Below, piece by piece: positions 8,214 through 16,817 of a stretch of 64,000 nt of DNA (position 1 is its first letter; each line of letters starts with the position of its first letter). The translations under genes and the position numbers were made by a program. The notes under the pieces were generated by a model. The model was not told the origin of the DNA and searched no databases. It saw only the letters and a list, made by a program, of their open reading frames with translations. This DNA is from a virus, in the IMG/VR virus record IMGVR_UViG_3300020154_000003, positions 1-64,000 of that record, one strand, 5' to 3'.

Positions 8214-8818
8214 TATGAAAATAAGAAAACAACAATACTACGCTTTAATAAGCCAAATTCGGGGAATAATTTATAGAACTTTTGGTATTCTGTAGAATCG
8301 TCCAGTAGGTGATTTTTGGACTTAGATACCATTACATTAATGATGTCATCCACATGATGACCTAAATATTCGTAGATAGATAATTTTAACCCACATATAA
8401 CATGGCCCTTGCGATAATATAGTATATCCTTTTTATAAACATACAAATCACCATTGGGTTTGAAGAAGTTATGAAGTTGTTCAACTGTGTATAGGTTGTG
8501 GAAAAATGGGTCGATATTAACATATTTGTATTTAGATATATAATACTCAGGAATCCTTTTTACAAAGTTTTCCAGTCCCTGCGAGTACTGAACAATATCC
8601 TCTTCCGGGGAAAACTCCCAATACCTTTGATTGACCATATTTTTGGTCAAAATATCAGCTTCGCCACCAGTATTTGTACTTTTGAAGTAATTCCAACCGA
8701 CAATTAAGGTGGGTAACTGGTTTCTAACCTCAGAAACGTCCTTGTAGTAATTAAGGAACTCAACTTCTTTATGATTTATCAGCCGTTCGGGAGAAACAAC
8801 GTTACCTATCTTGATCAT
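8213..8818 (-). CDS. Unknown protein, last gene of the glycan cassette
   Basis: Not recognised. The 201-residue protein is rich in aromatic residues (many Y, F, W) and has no clear signal peptide, membrane segment or nucleotide-binding motif. The N-terminal part has an alternating pattern (LPTLIVGWNYFKSTN) and the C-terminus is hydrophobic (IVVFLFS). Its start overlaps the stop of the UDP-GlcNAc 2-epimerase gene by one base, so it is translationally coupled to the sugar genes and probably serves the same pathway. Confidence 0.55.
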   Translation of the reverse strand: MIKIGNVVSPERLINHKEVEFLNYYKDVSEVRNQLPTLIVGWNYFKSTNTGGEADILTKNMVNQRYWEFSPEEDIVQYSQGLENFVKRIPEYYISKYKYVNIDPFFHNLYTVEQLHNFFKPNGDLYVYKKDILYYRKGHVICGLKLSIYEYLGHHVDDIINVMVSKSKNHLLDDSTEYQKFYKLFPEFGLLKRSIVVFLFS

Positions 8819-9837
8819 TAAACTATTTTTGTCTTTTCCAGTATTTTAACAATTTTTTTAGCGGAAAATCCATCGCCAAAGGGACAAATACTATCCTTGA
8901 CCTCAAAATCGATCATCGTTTCCTTAATTAAGGATTCAAGATGTGCTGGTGAGGGGCATAAGGTACTGGTTTGACCCAAAGCTTCTGGCCTTTCCGTCTC
9001 TTTTCGACAAACTATGGTCTTTTTCTGAAAAAATGACGATTCTTCCTGCAATCCACCACTATCAGTCACGACAAATTTACATTTTACTAGAATATTAAGC
9101 AAATCTTCATGATTTAATGGTGGAATCACCTTCACATGAGTCAAAATATCACGATGCTTCATGACATTAGGGTTTGGATGGATCGGTAGAATAAATTCAT
9201 AGTCAGGATATGCTGCTGCGATCCTATTTATCTGTTCAAACCACACATCAATTGAATCGTGGTTCTCGCGCCTATGTAACGTAACCAGTACTTTGTTTGT
9301 ATATTCACACAAATCTTTAAAAGGTAATAAATTATCAAGCACCGTATTCCCCACAATCCATTTTTCACCTCCCACCTGCTCAGATACTAAATTCAGTTCA
9401 TTACTAGGCGTTGGACACAAATGAATGGAGGCTATTTTAGAAATCATCAACCTGTTTGCTTCCTCAGGGAAAGGGTTTTGAAGATCGAATGTGCGCAATC
9501 CAGCTTCAAGGTGAATTACTTTAATTCCGTTGTGAAACGCAGCCAAGGCGACACCTAAAGCAGATGTGGTATCCCCTTGTACCATCACATATTTGTAATC
9601 AAAGTCCTGAAACAATTTAGATGCAGCCACCATTACCGATGACAACACGTTAGTCAAGCGATCAACACGATGAGTTGGTGGTATGTGTAATGAAACATCC
9701 GCACGAACAACATTCAATAAATCCCTATGTTGACCAGTAAATAATGTCTCAAACAAAAATTTTTGATTTACTAATTCATCAATAACAGGCTTAACTTTCA
9801 ACCACTCCGGTCTAGTCCCAAACGCAATGAGAAGCAT
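8818..9837 (-). CDS. wecB: UDP-N-acetylglucosamine 2-epimerase (WecB family, non-hydrolysing)
   Basis: Predicted to interconvert UDP-GlcNAc and UDP-ManNAc, supplying ManNAc for surface polysaccharide. Family motifs are intact: FGTRPEWLKVKPVI at the N-terminus, TGQHRDLL (~34-41), GDTTS with D89, HLEAGLRT with E111, PEEANR with E125/E126 and R129, H188 in TLHRREN, and the UDP-binding DSGGLQEE near 258-265. These correspond to the known catalytic and substrate residues of E. coli WecB. The length, 339 residues, is slightly shorter than cellular homologues (~375). It is embedded in the phage glycan cassette with 1-nt overlaps to both neighbours. Confidence 0.92.
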   Translation of the reverse strand: MLLIAFGTRPEWLKVKPVIDELVNQKFLFETLFTGQHRDLLNVVRADVSLHIPPTHRVDRLTNVLSSVMVAASKLFQDFDYKYVMVQGDTTSALGVALAAFHNGIKVIHLEAGLRTFDLQNPFPEEANRLMISKIASIHLCPTPSNELNLVSEQVGGEKWIVGNTVLDNLLPFKDLCEYTNKVLVTLHRRENHDSIDVWFEQINRIAAAYPDYEFILPIHPNPNVMKHRDILTHVKVIPPLNHEDLLNILVKCKFVVTDSGGLQEESSFFQKKTIVCRKETERPEALGQTSTLCPSPAHLESLIKETMIDFEVKDSICPFGDGFSAKKIVKILEKTKIV

Positions 9838-10319
9838 TATTCTTTTATAAATTTACCTTTATATGTTTCAATTATGTCACTACATATCCCCACTAAGGAT
9901 TCATTGAGAAAAGCATTATGTAGCTTATCGAAAGTCACGTTCTCGCTTTCAGGCAACACTGCAATACTATTTGCTACCGCACGATTGCCCGGATAAACCC
10001 AAACAAATCCTTTTGAAGTTATTGTATACCAATCCGTATTGTGCCAAAAATAATGGAATCGCTCACCGTTATTAACTAAGTAATTCAATGCCTCCTTATT
10101 TTTTGCGTGAATCCAGAAATGTGAATTAGATAAAAATTCAGGTGAGACTTCATATGTCGGTTCATCATGTCCTAAATAAGGCTTGTCCTTATGCAACCAC
10201 AAATCAATTTCAACATCATAACCTGCCATCAAAGCAGTTACGATATAGTTTGGGGAATTCTCCCAACCACTTTTCCCATTAATATTCCCGCGATGTGAAA
10301 TATATTTAAATTGTTCCAT
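9837..10319 (-). CDS. Short glycerophosphodiester phosphodiesterase-like protein
   Basis: Resembles the GDPD/PI-PLC TIM-barrel family. The catalytic signature is visible: ISHRG with H9-R10-G11, EIDLW with E37 and D39, and GHD with H51. The full-length family is usually ~240 residues or more; this protein has 160, so the barrel is compact or incomplete. Such short GDPD-like proteins also occur in capsule clusters, where they may act on phosphodiester-linked sugar modifications. It overlaps the cupin gene by 14 nt and the epimerase by 1 nt. Confidence 0.7.
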   Translation of the reverse strand: MEQFKYISHRGNINGKSGWENSPNYIVTALMAGYDVEIDLWLHKDKPYLGHDEPTYEVSPEFLSNSHFWIHAKNKEALNYLVNNGERFHYFWHNTDWYTITSKGFVWVYPGNRAVANSIAVLPESENVTFDKLHNAFLNESLVGICSDIIETYKGKFIKE

Positions 10320-10638
10320 CTACCACATATTTATCATCTTGTACAGATGGGAGTTTAATCGCAACAATAGCTGCATCAGTTATTGCGCGGAACTCGATTA
10401 TTTCATTTTGAAAAACTTCAATAATATCACCCTCTCCAAAGATTTTATCATTCATTTGCACCTGTCCTGACACCACCACAGTATATTCTTTCGCTATCTT
10501 ATGATAATGTGCGTTATCGACATCGCCCTTCTGATAGTATTTTACAGCAATCTCAAAATCCTTACTATTAACCAGCACCGGATTAAAATTTCCCATGAAC
10601 CAGCCATTAGTAAAGTTTTTCAATTGATGTTTTAGCAT
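10306..10638 (-). CDS. Small cupin-domain protein
   Basis: The 110-residue protein fits a single cupin beta-barrel: motif 1-like KGDVDNAHYHKIAKEYTVVVSG with histidines and a glutamate for metal binding, then motif 2-like FGEGDIIEVFQNEIIEF. Cupins in sugar clusters are often epimerases, isomerases or sensors. The frame extends to a TTG at 10650, but the ATG at 10638 (MLKHQLKNF) is the more natural start. It lies 21 nt downstream of the nucleotidyltransferase. Confidence 0.65.
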   Translation of the reverse strand: MLKHQLKNFTNGWFMGNFNPVLVNSKDFEIAVKYYQKGDVDNAHYHKIAKEYTVVVSGQVQMNDKIFGEGDIIEVFQNEIIEFRAITDAAIVAIKLPSVQDDKYVVDGTI

Positions 10639-10659
10639 ATTATTTAACAAATATACAAT

Positions 10660-11403
10660 TTAATCTAATATTTTAGAGTGTTTTAAAAAATAGTCAAGGT
10701 CTTCGGGTACACCAATACCCCACATCTTTTTAACATCATAAACCGATATTTTATGATTTTCGGGAATAGCTTCATTATATACTGGTGCCACGTAAAATTC
10801 TCCGTTTACACGAATGTTTTTGTTGATCATTTGCTCCGCATATTTGACATAATCTCTTCCCTCTCTCCAAACATATATTCCAACCGTTGCAACTGTCGAT
10901 ATAGGTTCTTTTTCAGCAACCCTTTTTACAAGACCTTCATCGTTCAACTCCACAAAACTCCATTTAGGATGGGTCGATTCAAACGTTAGTACTACACCAC
11001 TTAATTTATTTGACTCGTCAAACTGTATTTCTAAGTAATTAAGGAACTTCGTTGAGTTATATTGAATAATTTGATCTGAATTGGCAATGATTAATGGTCG
11101 ATCATTATTAATATACTCTTTCGCAAGTAATGTTGTACAAGCTGCACCCTCAGTCAGTGAATCTACTACAACTATTGAGCATCCCGGCTTAATTAAATTC
11201 AAAACCATATCCAACTTATATTTTTCATGATGTTCTTTTTGAACTATAAAAACATAGTCACCATTAATAGATATGTTTTCAACAACAACCTGAATCATTG
11301 GCTTATTATTGATCGGTATTAATGGTTTGGGAAAAGTATAACCAGCATTGGCGAACCGTGAGCCTGCGCCAGCCATTGGGATGAGAATAATAGGTTTTTT
11401 CAT
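10660..11403 (-). CDS. Sugar-phosphate nucleotidyltransferase
   Basis: Predicted to activate a sugar or polyol phosphate with an NTP. The diagnostic nucleotide-binding signature IPMAGAGSRFANAGY followed by FPKPLIPI is at residues 8-31, with the substrate lysine K26. Later motifs include a metal-site-like IIANSDQI and WSFVELNDEG. The length, 247 residues, matches the small capsule-cluster group of this family. Its start overlaps the HAD phosphatase gene by 4 nt (ATGA), suggesting consecutive steps of one pathway. The exact substrate cannot be read from sequence. Confidence 0.85.
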   Translation of the reverse strand: MKKPIILIPMAGAGSRFANAGYTFPKPLIPINNKPMIQVVVENISINGDYVFIVQKEHHEKYKLDMVLNLIKPGCSIVVVDSLTEGAACTTLLAKEYINNDRPLIIANSDQIIQYNSTKFLNYLEIQFDESNKLSGVVLTFESTHPKWSFVELNDEGLVKRVAEKEPISTVATVGIYVWREGRDYVKYAEQMINKNIRVNGEFYVAPVYNEAIPENHKISVYDVKKMWGIGVPEDLDYFLKHSKILD

Positions 11404-12044
11404 CTATAAAATCCCTTTGATGCTTGAATGTAATCCAAACGGAATTTTATTGGTTCGTAACGAATTTCACTACTATCTTTTACCTCATACAAATATGCTC
11501 CTGATTTTTTGGCAGCATCGATACCATATTTTGAATCTTCAAAAATCATTGTTTCAAGTGCATCACAACGACCTATTTCCATAGCCAATTCAAACATCTC
11601 AGGATCAGGTTTAGGGTGAATTACATTTTCATTTGAAAGATAATGATCTACATAATCCATCAAACCAGTCTTTTCAAGTGCTGCGCGAATAGTTGCATGT
11701 ATTGAATTTGATGCCACCATTATTTGATACCCATCTTCTTTCAATTTGCGTAATGCTTCGTTAACGTGTTCATCAGGTAATAGAGTGTCCTCAATTACTT
11801 GTGCTGTAATTGCTTGCTTACGATCCCAAACACGTTCATGTTCACTGAGTGGCAACCCTCTTTCCTCTGTAAGCATGTATAATTTTTGTTTTGTTGGAAG
11901 TCCATCATATCTACTTTCATGGTCTTCACGGTTGATGATGAATTTAGGATCAACTTCACCCAATGCCCGATTAAGTGCTTCATAGTGTACGTCCTTCAAT
12001 TCAATCAACGTACCATCCATATCAAATATTAATAATTTTATCAT
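11400..12044 (-). CDS. HAD-superfamily phosphatase/phosphoglucomutase-like
   Basis: Haloacid dehalogenase-like hydrolase. Motif I is DMDGT with D8 and D10, motif II lies around VASNS, the conserved lysine is in HPKPDPEMF, and motif III is FEDSKYGIDAAKKSG. The cap lies between residues ~15 and 90, typical of the beta-phosphoglucomutase/phosphatase subfamily (214 residues, normal length). Paired with the nucleotidyltransferase, it probably acts on a sugar or polyol phosphate. It overlaps that gene by 4 nt and lies 14 nt below the 12059 gene. Confidence 0.85.
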   Translation of the reverse strand: MIKLLIFDMDGTLIELKDVHYEALNRALGEVDPKFIINREDHESRYDGLPTKQKLYMLTEERGLPLSEHERVWDRKQAITAQVIEDTLLPDEHVNEALRKLKEDGYQIMVASNSIHATIRAALEKTGLMDYVDHYLSNENVIHPKPDPEMFELAMEIGRCDALETMIFEDSKYGIDAAKKSGAYLYEVKDSSEIRYEPIKFRLDYIQASKGFYR

Positions 12045-12058
12045 TTGGTTAAATTTAA

Positions 12059-12784
12059 CTAACTATTAGTCCCTCTTGTATAAGGGTTAATTCCATATTT
12101 TTTAAACAATTCCTTCAACTCATTAGAATATTCATCAGTATTCCACTTACCCTTTACTACGGCAGTTGCTATATAGGGATATATCGAACTATCAAAATGA
12201 CTAGTACCCTTTCGTGAAGAGCCACCATCATCAATATAGTAACCGAAGATTTTTCTTTCTATACAAACTCGTTTTGCGTCAACCTCAAACTCCCATACGT
12301 TCCTACCTTTAGAATTATCATATACTTCTCTAAGTTTTTCAAAATTCCAGATTGTCGGTTGTATTGCGAACACACAATCAAACTTATTGGTGATTATTTT
12401 TAATTCAGGATAAGTCGCATCAGATAAGCCAAACGTAATCCCTCCTTTAATCAGTTTAACAAAATACTTATCCTCAATATTTGCTTTTAAATATTCAGTA
12501 AATACTTTAAGCTTATCATGGTTTGGAGTATCATACAAAAACATATCTTCATGTTGGAAAATACAATAATCGACAGTATTAATCTTTTTCAATGCTGATG
12601 ACATCCTTTCTCTATATGTGAGTTTATCATCATATAAAATAACTTCATAATTGATGGGAATACCAGCGACCCATTTATCTACTATGATGTAATGTTTATC
12701 CTCAGGGAAATACTTATTCATCTGACCAAAATATAATGGCCAAATGTCTTTGTAATCGCTATGAGTATAAACTATGAAATTCAT
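12059..12784 (-). CDS. Glycosyltransferase-like protein (GT-A fold suspected)
   Basis: Divergent glycosyltransferase candidate. The 241-residue protein begins with a beta-strand (MNFIVYTHSDY) and has a possible metal site in CIFQHEDMFLYD, where the DxD motif would stand, followed by a W-rich acceptor region. No exact family match was recognised. Its position, overlapping the clear GT2 gene at 12781-13440 by 4 nt, is the main support for a role in glycan assembly. Confidence 0.55.
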   Translation of the reverse strand: MNFIVYTHSDYKDIWPLYFGQMNKYFPEDKHYIIVDKWVAGIPINYEVILYDDKLTYRERMSSALKKINTVDYCIFQHEDMFLYDTPNHDKLKVFTEYLKANIEDKYFVKLIKGGITFGLSDATYPELKIITNKFDCVFAIQPTIWNFEKLREVYDNSKGRNVWEFEVDAKRVCIERKIFGYYIDDGGSSRKGTSHFDSSIYPYIATAVVKGKWNTDEYSNELKELFKKYGINPYTRGTNS

Positions 12785-13440
12785 TGTTTTAATGTGTCTT
12801 TGGCTTTTCTACCCCAACCAAGATGTCTCACATAACCTTGATCAAATATAGCTGCACGGAAACCTAATTCACCATACTTGACACTAACCCAAGGCTCTCC
12901 ATCAAATTGTTCTATTGGTTTAATTAATTCATAATCACGTAATCTTCTCAAACCCGGATTGAAGCTAAACCCATTCCACACACTGAAGTAATGCATTGCA
13001 AGCAGTCTAAATTTCTTACCTCCAATGCTACTGGCATAGTATTGCGGATCAAGAGGATGTCCATTAGTATCATTGACTTCCCTCAACCATACTTGGATAA
13101 TTTTTTTATTAGACTCCAGAACTTCTAAACTGTCCTCAATGAACCCACTTCGATAAAATTCCCAATCTTCTTCACAATGAAAGATGTATTCAGTATCGAC
13201 ATGAGCATATGCCAAGTCAATAGATTTCATTTGACCTAGATTTTTAGGATTGTCAATCCACACAAAATTATGATCTTTATACTTCTCTTTTAAATGATCG
13301 TTAATATTTGGTTTACCTGAATCTTCAATTACCACATACTTTTTAATTGGATATGTGTTAAACTTGAAAAAGGAATCAAGAGTTTTTTCTAACAAGTCAG
13401 GTCTATTGCACGATGTCAAAACGAATGTTACTTCTTTCAT
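12781..13440 (-). CDS. Family 2 glycosyltransferase
   Basis: GT-A inverting glycosyltransferase. The N-terminal nucleotide-binding strand VTFVLTSCNRPDLLEKTLDS is characteristic, followed by YVVIEDSG, NPKNLGQMKS and an acidic metal-binding site at FHCEEDWEF (~100-110). The C-terminus ends in RHLGWGRKAKDTLKQ. The length is 219 residues. Its stop abuts the start of the 12059 gene, and its own start overlaps the next GT by 1 nt. Donor and acceptor are unknown. Confidence 0.8.
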   Translation of the reverse strand: MKEVTFVLTSCNRPDLLEKTLDSFFKFNTYPIKKYVVIEDSGKPNINDHLKEKYKDHNFVWIDNPKNLGQMKSIDLAYAHVDTEYIFHCEEDWEFYRSGFIEDSLEVLESNKKIIQVWLREVNDTNGHPLDPQYYASSIGGKKFRLLAMHYFSVWNGFSFNPGLRRLRDYELIKPIEQFDGEPWVSVKYGELGFRAAIFDQGYVRHLGWGRKAKDTLKQ

Positions 13441-14180
13441 TAAATAACTGGTTTACTTTTAGTTAAATACTCATTGAAGGCTTTTGTTACTTCCTGATCT
13501 TCATAGAAATAGTGTCTACCAATACCAACTTTTCTATTTGCATCAGGTATTCGAGATTTCGATCTATGAACTTTAAATAGTAGATACTCTAAAGACAATC
13601 CTTTATAGTGTAATAATTTTAATCCACCATAAGCAGTAGCTTTCACATTCCCCTTGGGATCAGAATAGTGACATCCCATACCATAATCGATTTCATCTAA
13701 ATCGTCAGGGGAGAATATTACTTGCTTATCCATCATTTCAAATTTGCATCCGTTTTTTACTCGCTCAGTTAGCTGCAAATCTGGTTTAAATTCAGGAAAC
13801 ACGTTGCTATACATATTATATCCTTCTGGTTTGAAGATTGTTATTCCTGCCTTCTTTTTTTCATCCAAAAATTGATGAATATTCTCGTGGTATAAGAATT
13901 CATCCAAATCACAAACAATCACATAATCCACGTTCTGATTTTTAGAATCTTTCCATGCATTATTTTTTATTTTTGTGAACACAAGATCATCTTGTTTGTT
14001 ATTCGACTCATATTGTCTGATTTCATGATCTACACCAGAATTTTTGATGATCTCAATACTACTATCAGTGCTAAAATTGTCGTAGAAAAAGAACTTTGAT
14101 ACGAAAGTTCTGTAGTGATTTATAAAAAACGGAAGTAAATCTTCCTCGTTATAAAGAATTGTATATAGATGTATTTTCAT
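13440..14180 (-). CDS. Glycosyltransferase, GT2/GT92-like
   Basis: The N-terminus IHLYTILYNEEDLLPFFINHY, an IYDNFSTD-like FFYDNFSTDSS, and the metal site CDLDEFLYH (~109-117) mark the group of 'YNE' glycosyltransferases related to GT2 and GT92. A histidine-containing GMGCHYS and a C-terminal HYKGLSLEYLLFKVHRSKSR fit this group, which is common in LPS and capsule clusters. The length is 246 residues. One-base overlaps on both sides indicate translational coupling. Confidence 0.75.
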   Translation of the reverse strand: MKIHLYTILYNEEDLLPFFINHYRTFVSKFFFYDNFSTDSSIEIIKNSGVDHEIRQYESNNKQDDLVFTKIKNNAWKDSKNQNVDYVIVCDLDEFLYHENIHQFLDEKKKAGITIFKPEGYNMYSNVFPEFKPDLQLTERVKNGCKFEMMDKQVIFSPDDLDEIDYGMGCHYSDPKGNVKATAYGGLKLLHYKGLSLEYLLFKVHRSKSRIPDANRKVGIGRHYFYEDQEVTKAFNEYLTKSKPVI

Positions 14181-14986
14181 TAAACAAATTTTGATTTTTC
14201 ATATAATCCAACTCTCATAAAAAACCATTTATGATATAGATGATTGTTAATTATCTGCCAAGTAGGATATTTTATTAAGTTGGTTGTTTTTGTTGGTTGA
14301 AAAAATTCATTACTAAATTCATCGTTTGCATTACTGTCGGGCCAACCATTAATTAATGCCTTGTGGTATTCACTCCCAATTTTGAAGTCATGCATAGCAT
14401 GTTCTTGCATCATGATGAGAATATTCATATTTTTTGAATTAGAATAAAACCATTGATCAGCATACCCTGCATTCAATTGTGCCCACATTGAAGAATAAAT
14501 GTACTGCATATCGGCCTCAGGCATAAAATTCATTAAAGAAACATTATATCCTCTGTGCAAACCACTTCTATGTCCCAAATCAAAACGAGCAGTGACAACC
14601 ACATCATATTCAAAATCATATTCCAATTCGTGAGTATATTTAAATATGATTGACGCACCTCTACTGGTATAAAAGCTTAATGACGATTGGATAGTACAAT
14701 CTTTGAAGATTGTTTCTGATCTGTTGAAATCTTTATCAATATCACTTTGAGACAACCCCCTTTTTTTAGCTAAAGCTTCGAAGTCAGCTTGTTTATCGAA
14801 AACAGCAAATTTTGGATTATAAAGACCTCTAATTTTATCTTCATTCTCCAAATCCCATGAATGTATAAAGACATCAACGTTAGGATATTTAAGTATATTA
14901 TCCTTAATGTAATTATACCCCTTCATTCCAGCATTAGAATCTCCCTTATTGTTGAAGTACCCGTACAAACAAAGTGCTATTTTCAT
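14180..14986 (-). CDS. Glycosyltransferase-like protein of the 'VDVFIHSWD' type
   Basis: The N-terminal MKIALCLYGYF strand and the NVDVFIHSWDLEN motif near residue 40 resemble a poorly characterised family of LPS/capsule-associated putative glycosyltransferases. Further features are YNPKFAVFDKQADF and a possible acidic site VTARFDLGHRSGL at ~130. The length is 268 residues. It overlaps the aminotransferase gene by 4 nt. An enzymatic role is inferred from family resemblance and context only. Confidence 0.6.
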   Translation of the reverse strand: MKIALCLYGYFNNKGDSNAGMKGYNYIKDNILKYPNVDVFIHSWDLENEDKIRGLYNPKFAVFDKQADFEALAKKRGLSQSDIDKDFNRSETIFKDCTIQSSLSFYTSRGASIIFKYTHELEYDFEYDVVVTARFDLGHRSGLHRGYNVSLMNFMPEADMQYIYSSMWAQLNAGYADQWFYSNSKNMNILIMMQEHAMHDFKIGSEYHKALINGWPDSNANDEFSNEFFQPTKTTNLIKYPTWQIINNHLYHKWFFMRVGLYEKSKFV

Positions 14987-15621
14987 ATTGTTCTATATTT
15001 TTTAAAAACATCAAATTCAGTCAAGTCTCTATATCCCAATCCATCATTTTCCCCAAGATCGGGCATAGACGCAGGGTAATTAAGCATTAACGTCAATCCC
15101 CTTGCAGCTTCTTCAGGAGTCATATAGAAATTATAACCAGTTAATTTGATATTATCTTCCATGTAATTCTTTTCAGAGCGTCCTTCATATCTCATCTGCT
15201 TGAACCATTCAATTGCATTCGGATCATCGAATAGTATAGCACCACCCTTACCGATTGGTAATTGTTTCTTTATGTGGAATGAGAGACACATCATTGATCC
15301 GGGGATATACATGTCTGAGGTAAGCCGCTTTGCACTATCGTAAATCGGATATGGATCAAGTCTATACAATCCACTCCATTCCATATCTTTAAAAACAGGT
15401 ATACCACCAGACAAAATCACAGCTTGCGCTACAGATAGATATGTGCGCTTAGGTACAATAACGTCCTTTCCTTGCACTTTATGATAAAGTAATGAGAGTA
15501 AGAGTGCGTTAGTACAACTATCTACTACAACACAATATGGTGCCCCTGTATACTCGCACAGTTCTTCCTCAAACATTTGATTAACTTTGAAAGGATTATG
15601 TTTTATACTTTTAAGTGACAT
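14983..15621 (-). CDS. Short DegT/DnrJ/EryC1-type sugar aminotransferase
   Basis: PLP-dependent nucleotide-sugar aminotransferase relative. Conserved elements are CVVVDSCTNALLLSL, an aspartate in IYDSAKRL (D95) and the PLP-lysine motif SFHIKK (K119) followed by LPIGKGGAI; NFYMTPEEAARGL also matches the family. The protein has only 212 residues against ~370, and nothing beyond this last motif is present: the usual C-terminal domain is missing. No remnant is seen downstream, where the next gene starts inside its stop. It may be a compact active form or have lost activity. Confidence 0.7.
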   Translation of the reverse strand: MSLKSIKHNPFKVNQMFEEELCEYTGAPYCVVVDSCTNALLLSLLYHKVQGKDVIVPKRTYLSVAQAVILSGGIPVFKDMEWSGLYRLDPYPIYDSAKRLTSDMYIPGSMMCLSFHIKKQLPIGKGGAILFDDPNAIEWFKQMRYEGRSEKNYMEDNIKLTGYNFYMTPEEAARGLTLMLNYPASMPDLGENDGLGYRDLTEFDVFKKYRTI

Positions 15622-16047
15622 TTATCTATTAACAATTTTATAATATTTGAATTCCTCATCCTGTCCAACTTGAGTAAAACCAGATGAAATAAACATTTTA
15701 TGACTTGGAATATTATTGTGTTTAACTTTGGCGACAGCGGTAGGGTGTACTTCCTTAATTTTATCTAACATAAAACTACCTACTCCTTTACCATGAATGT
15801 CAGGTATGACTGCGATTCGGATGTCGTTATCAACAACACCCACAAAACCTACTGGAATTTGATAATCAATACCTTCTAGGTGGGCCAAACAGATGAAATA
15901 ACCATCGTTATGCTTTTCCATGTAAGCATTCTGTTGTTCGACAGTTATTTTAACTTGTTCTACAAAAGAATCCTTTATTCGATCATCGCTTCTGAGCGTT
16001 CTTATGAAATCCCAATACTTTGGTTCATTTTTTACGAATTGTAACAT
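15622..16047 (-). CDS. GNAT-family N-acetyltransferase
   Basis: Predicted acetyl-CoA-dependent acyltransferase, 141 residues. The GNAT fold is visible: VGFVGVVDNDIRIAVIPDIHGKGVG with the acetyl-CoA loop (Q/R-x-x-G-x-G/A type, here IHGKGVG), then AKVKHNNIPSHKMFISSGF, the usual C-terminal signature. It immediately follows the aminotransferase (no gap), suggesting that an amino sugar made there is N-acetylated here. That pairing is an inference from order. Confidence 0.8.
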   Translation of the reverse strand: MLQFVKNEPKYWDFIRTLRSDDRIKDSFVEQVKITVEQQNAYMEKHNDGYFICLAHLEGIDYQIPVGFVGVVDNDIRIAVIPDIHGKGVGSFMLDKIKEVHPTAVAKVKHNNIPSHKMFISSGFTQVGQDEEFKYYKIVNR

Positions 16048-16048
16048 T

Positions 16049-16816
16049 CTACCATATGCAAGTTTTTTTAAGTGATTCCCCGCCAGTTAAGTAACCTCTT
16101 AAACCCTTCATACCCATATATGGATTTAATGTTGTACCAATATCAATATATGTATTATCTGGTGCTATCTTAAAAAGTTCATACTGCAATACATTGCTCA
16201 ATGATGATGCTGAAAATAGGAAAATATGGTTTTTAATCTCATTATCCATCACCCATTTTTTCATCGTCTCAATGAGATCATAGTTATTTATTATGCAGTT
16301 TGCTCCTACTCTAAAATCTTTTTTTACTTTGAAAGGAAGTGTATCTAGGGTTGCATTTTCATTGACCACATACACAATACCGTCATTTTCTCTTTTCTTT
16401 AAAAGAGGAACAATGTGTTCCATGAAGAGAGGATAATTTGAATTAACCCACAAATTCGACCACGTTAGATTTTGATGATCGCCACCATACCAATCAACCA
16501 TTTCCTGAAAATCGCTATATCCAACGCAGCATCGACAACTCAGACCTACAAAATAATTATCAGCCTTGTGCTGGTATGATTGCATTAAATGATCGCTAAA
16601 AAATTTATGCTGTTTAGGGTGAAAGTGTTTATGATCTTCAGGAGCATATCTGCCCGGACTCTTTGAGTTACCTATCACAAAATGATCATCAGCTAACTTC
16701 AATTCTTGTTCTTGAAGTATTCTAAGTTCACCATCGCTAAAGCGTAGGAATGCGAAATTTTCTTTATTTGCAATCTTACCATGAAGCAACCAAAAATGTT
16801 TTTTAAAATCTTTCAT
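16049..16816 (-). CDS. GT-D-type glycosyltransferase (DUF1792-like)
   Basis: The N-terminal FLRFSDGELRIL (residues 23-34, with D28 and E30 as the D-x-E metal site) matches the GT-D fold family first recognised from DUF1792 proteins. Later motifs are VVNENATLDTLPF, a helix with VGANCIINNYD, and YIDIGTTLNPY near the C-terminus, also typical. The length, 255 residues, is normal. It lies between the GNAT and a GT2 gene with 1-nt gaps. Confidence 0.75.
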   Translation of the reverse strand: MKDFKKHFWLLHGKIANKENFAFLRFSDGELRILQEQELKLADDHFVIGNSKSPGRYAPEDHKHFHPKQHKFFSDHLMQSYQHKADNYFVGLSCRCCVGYSDFQEMVDWYGGDHQNLTWSNLWVNSNYPLFMEHIVPLLKKRENDGIVYVVNENATLDTLPFKVKKDFRVGANCIINNYDLIETMKKWVMDNEIKNHIFLFSASSLSNVLQYELFKIAPDNTYIDIGTTLNPYMGMKGLRGYLTGGESLKKTCIW

Positions 16817-16817
16817 A

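Noticed and set aside
14983-15621. Frameshift or split gene explaining the short aminotransferase.
   Set aside because: The next gene starts inside its stop codon and has an unrelated, complete N-terminus; no aminotransferase remnant is present downstream.
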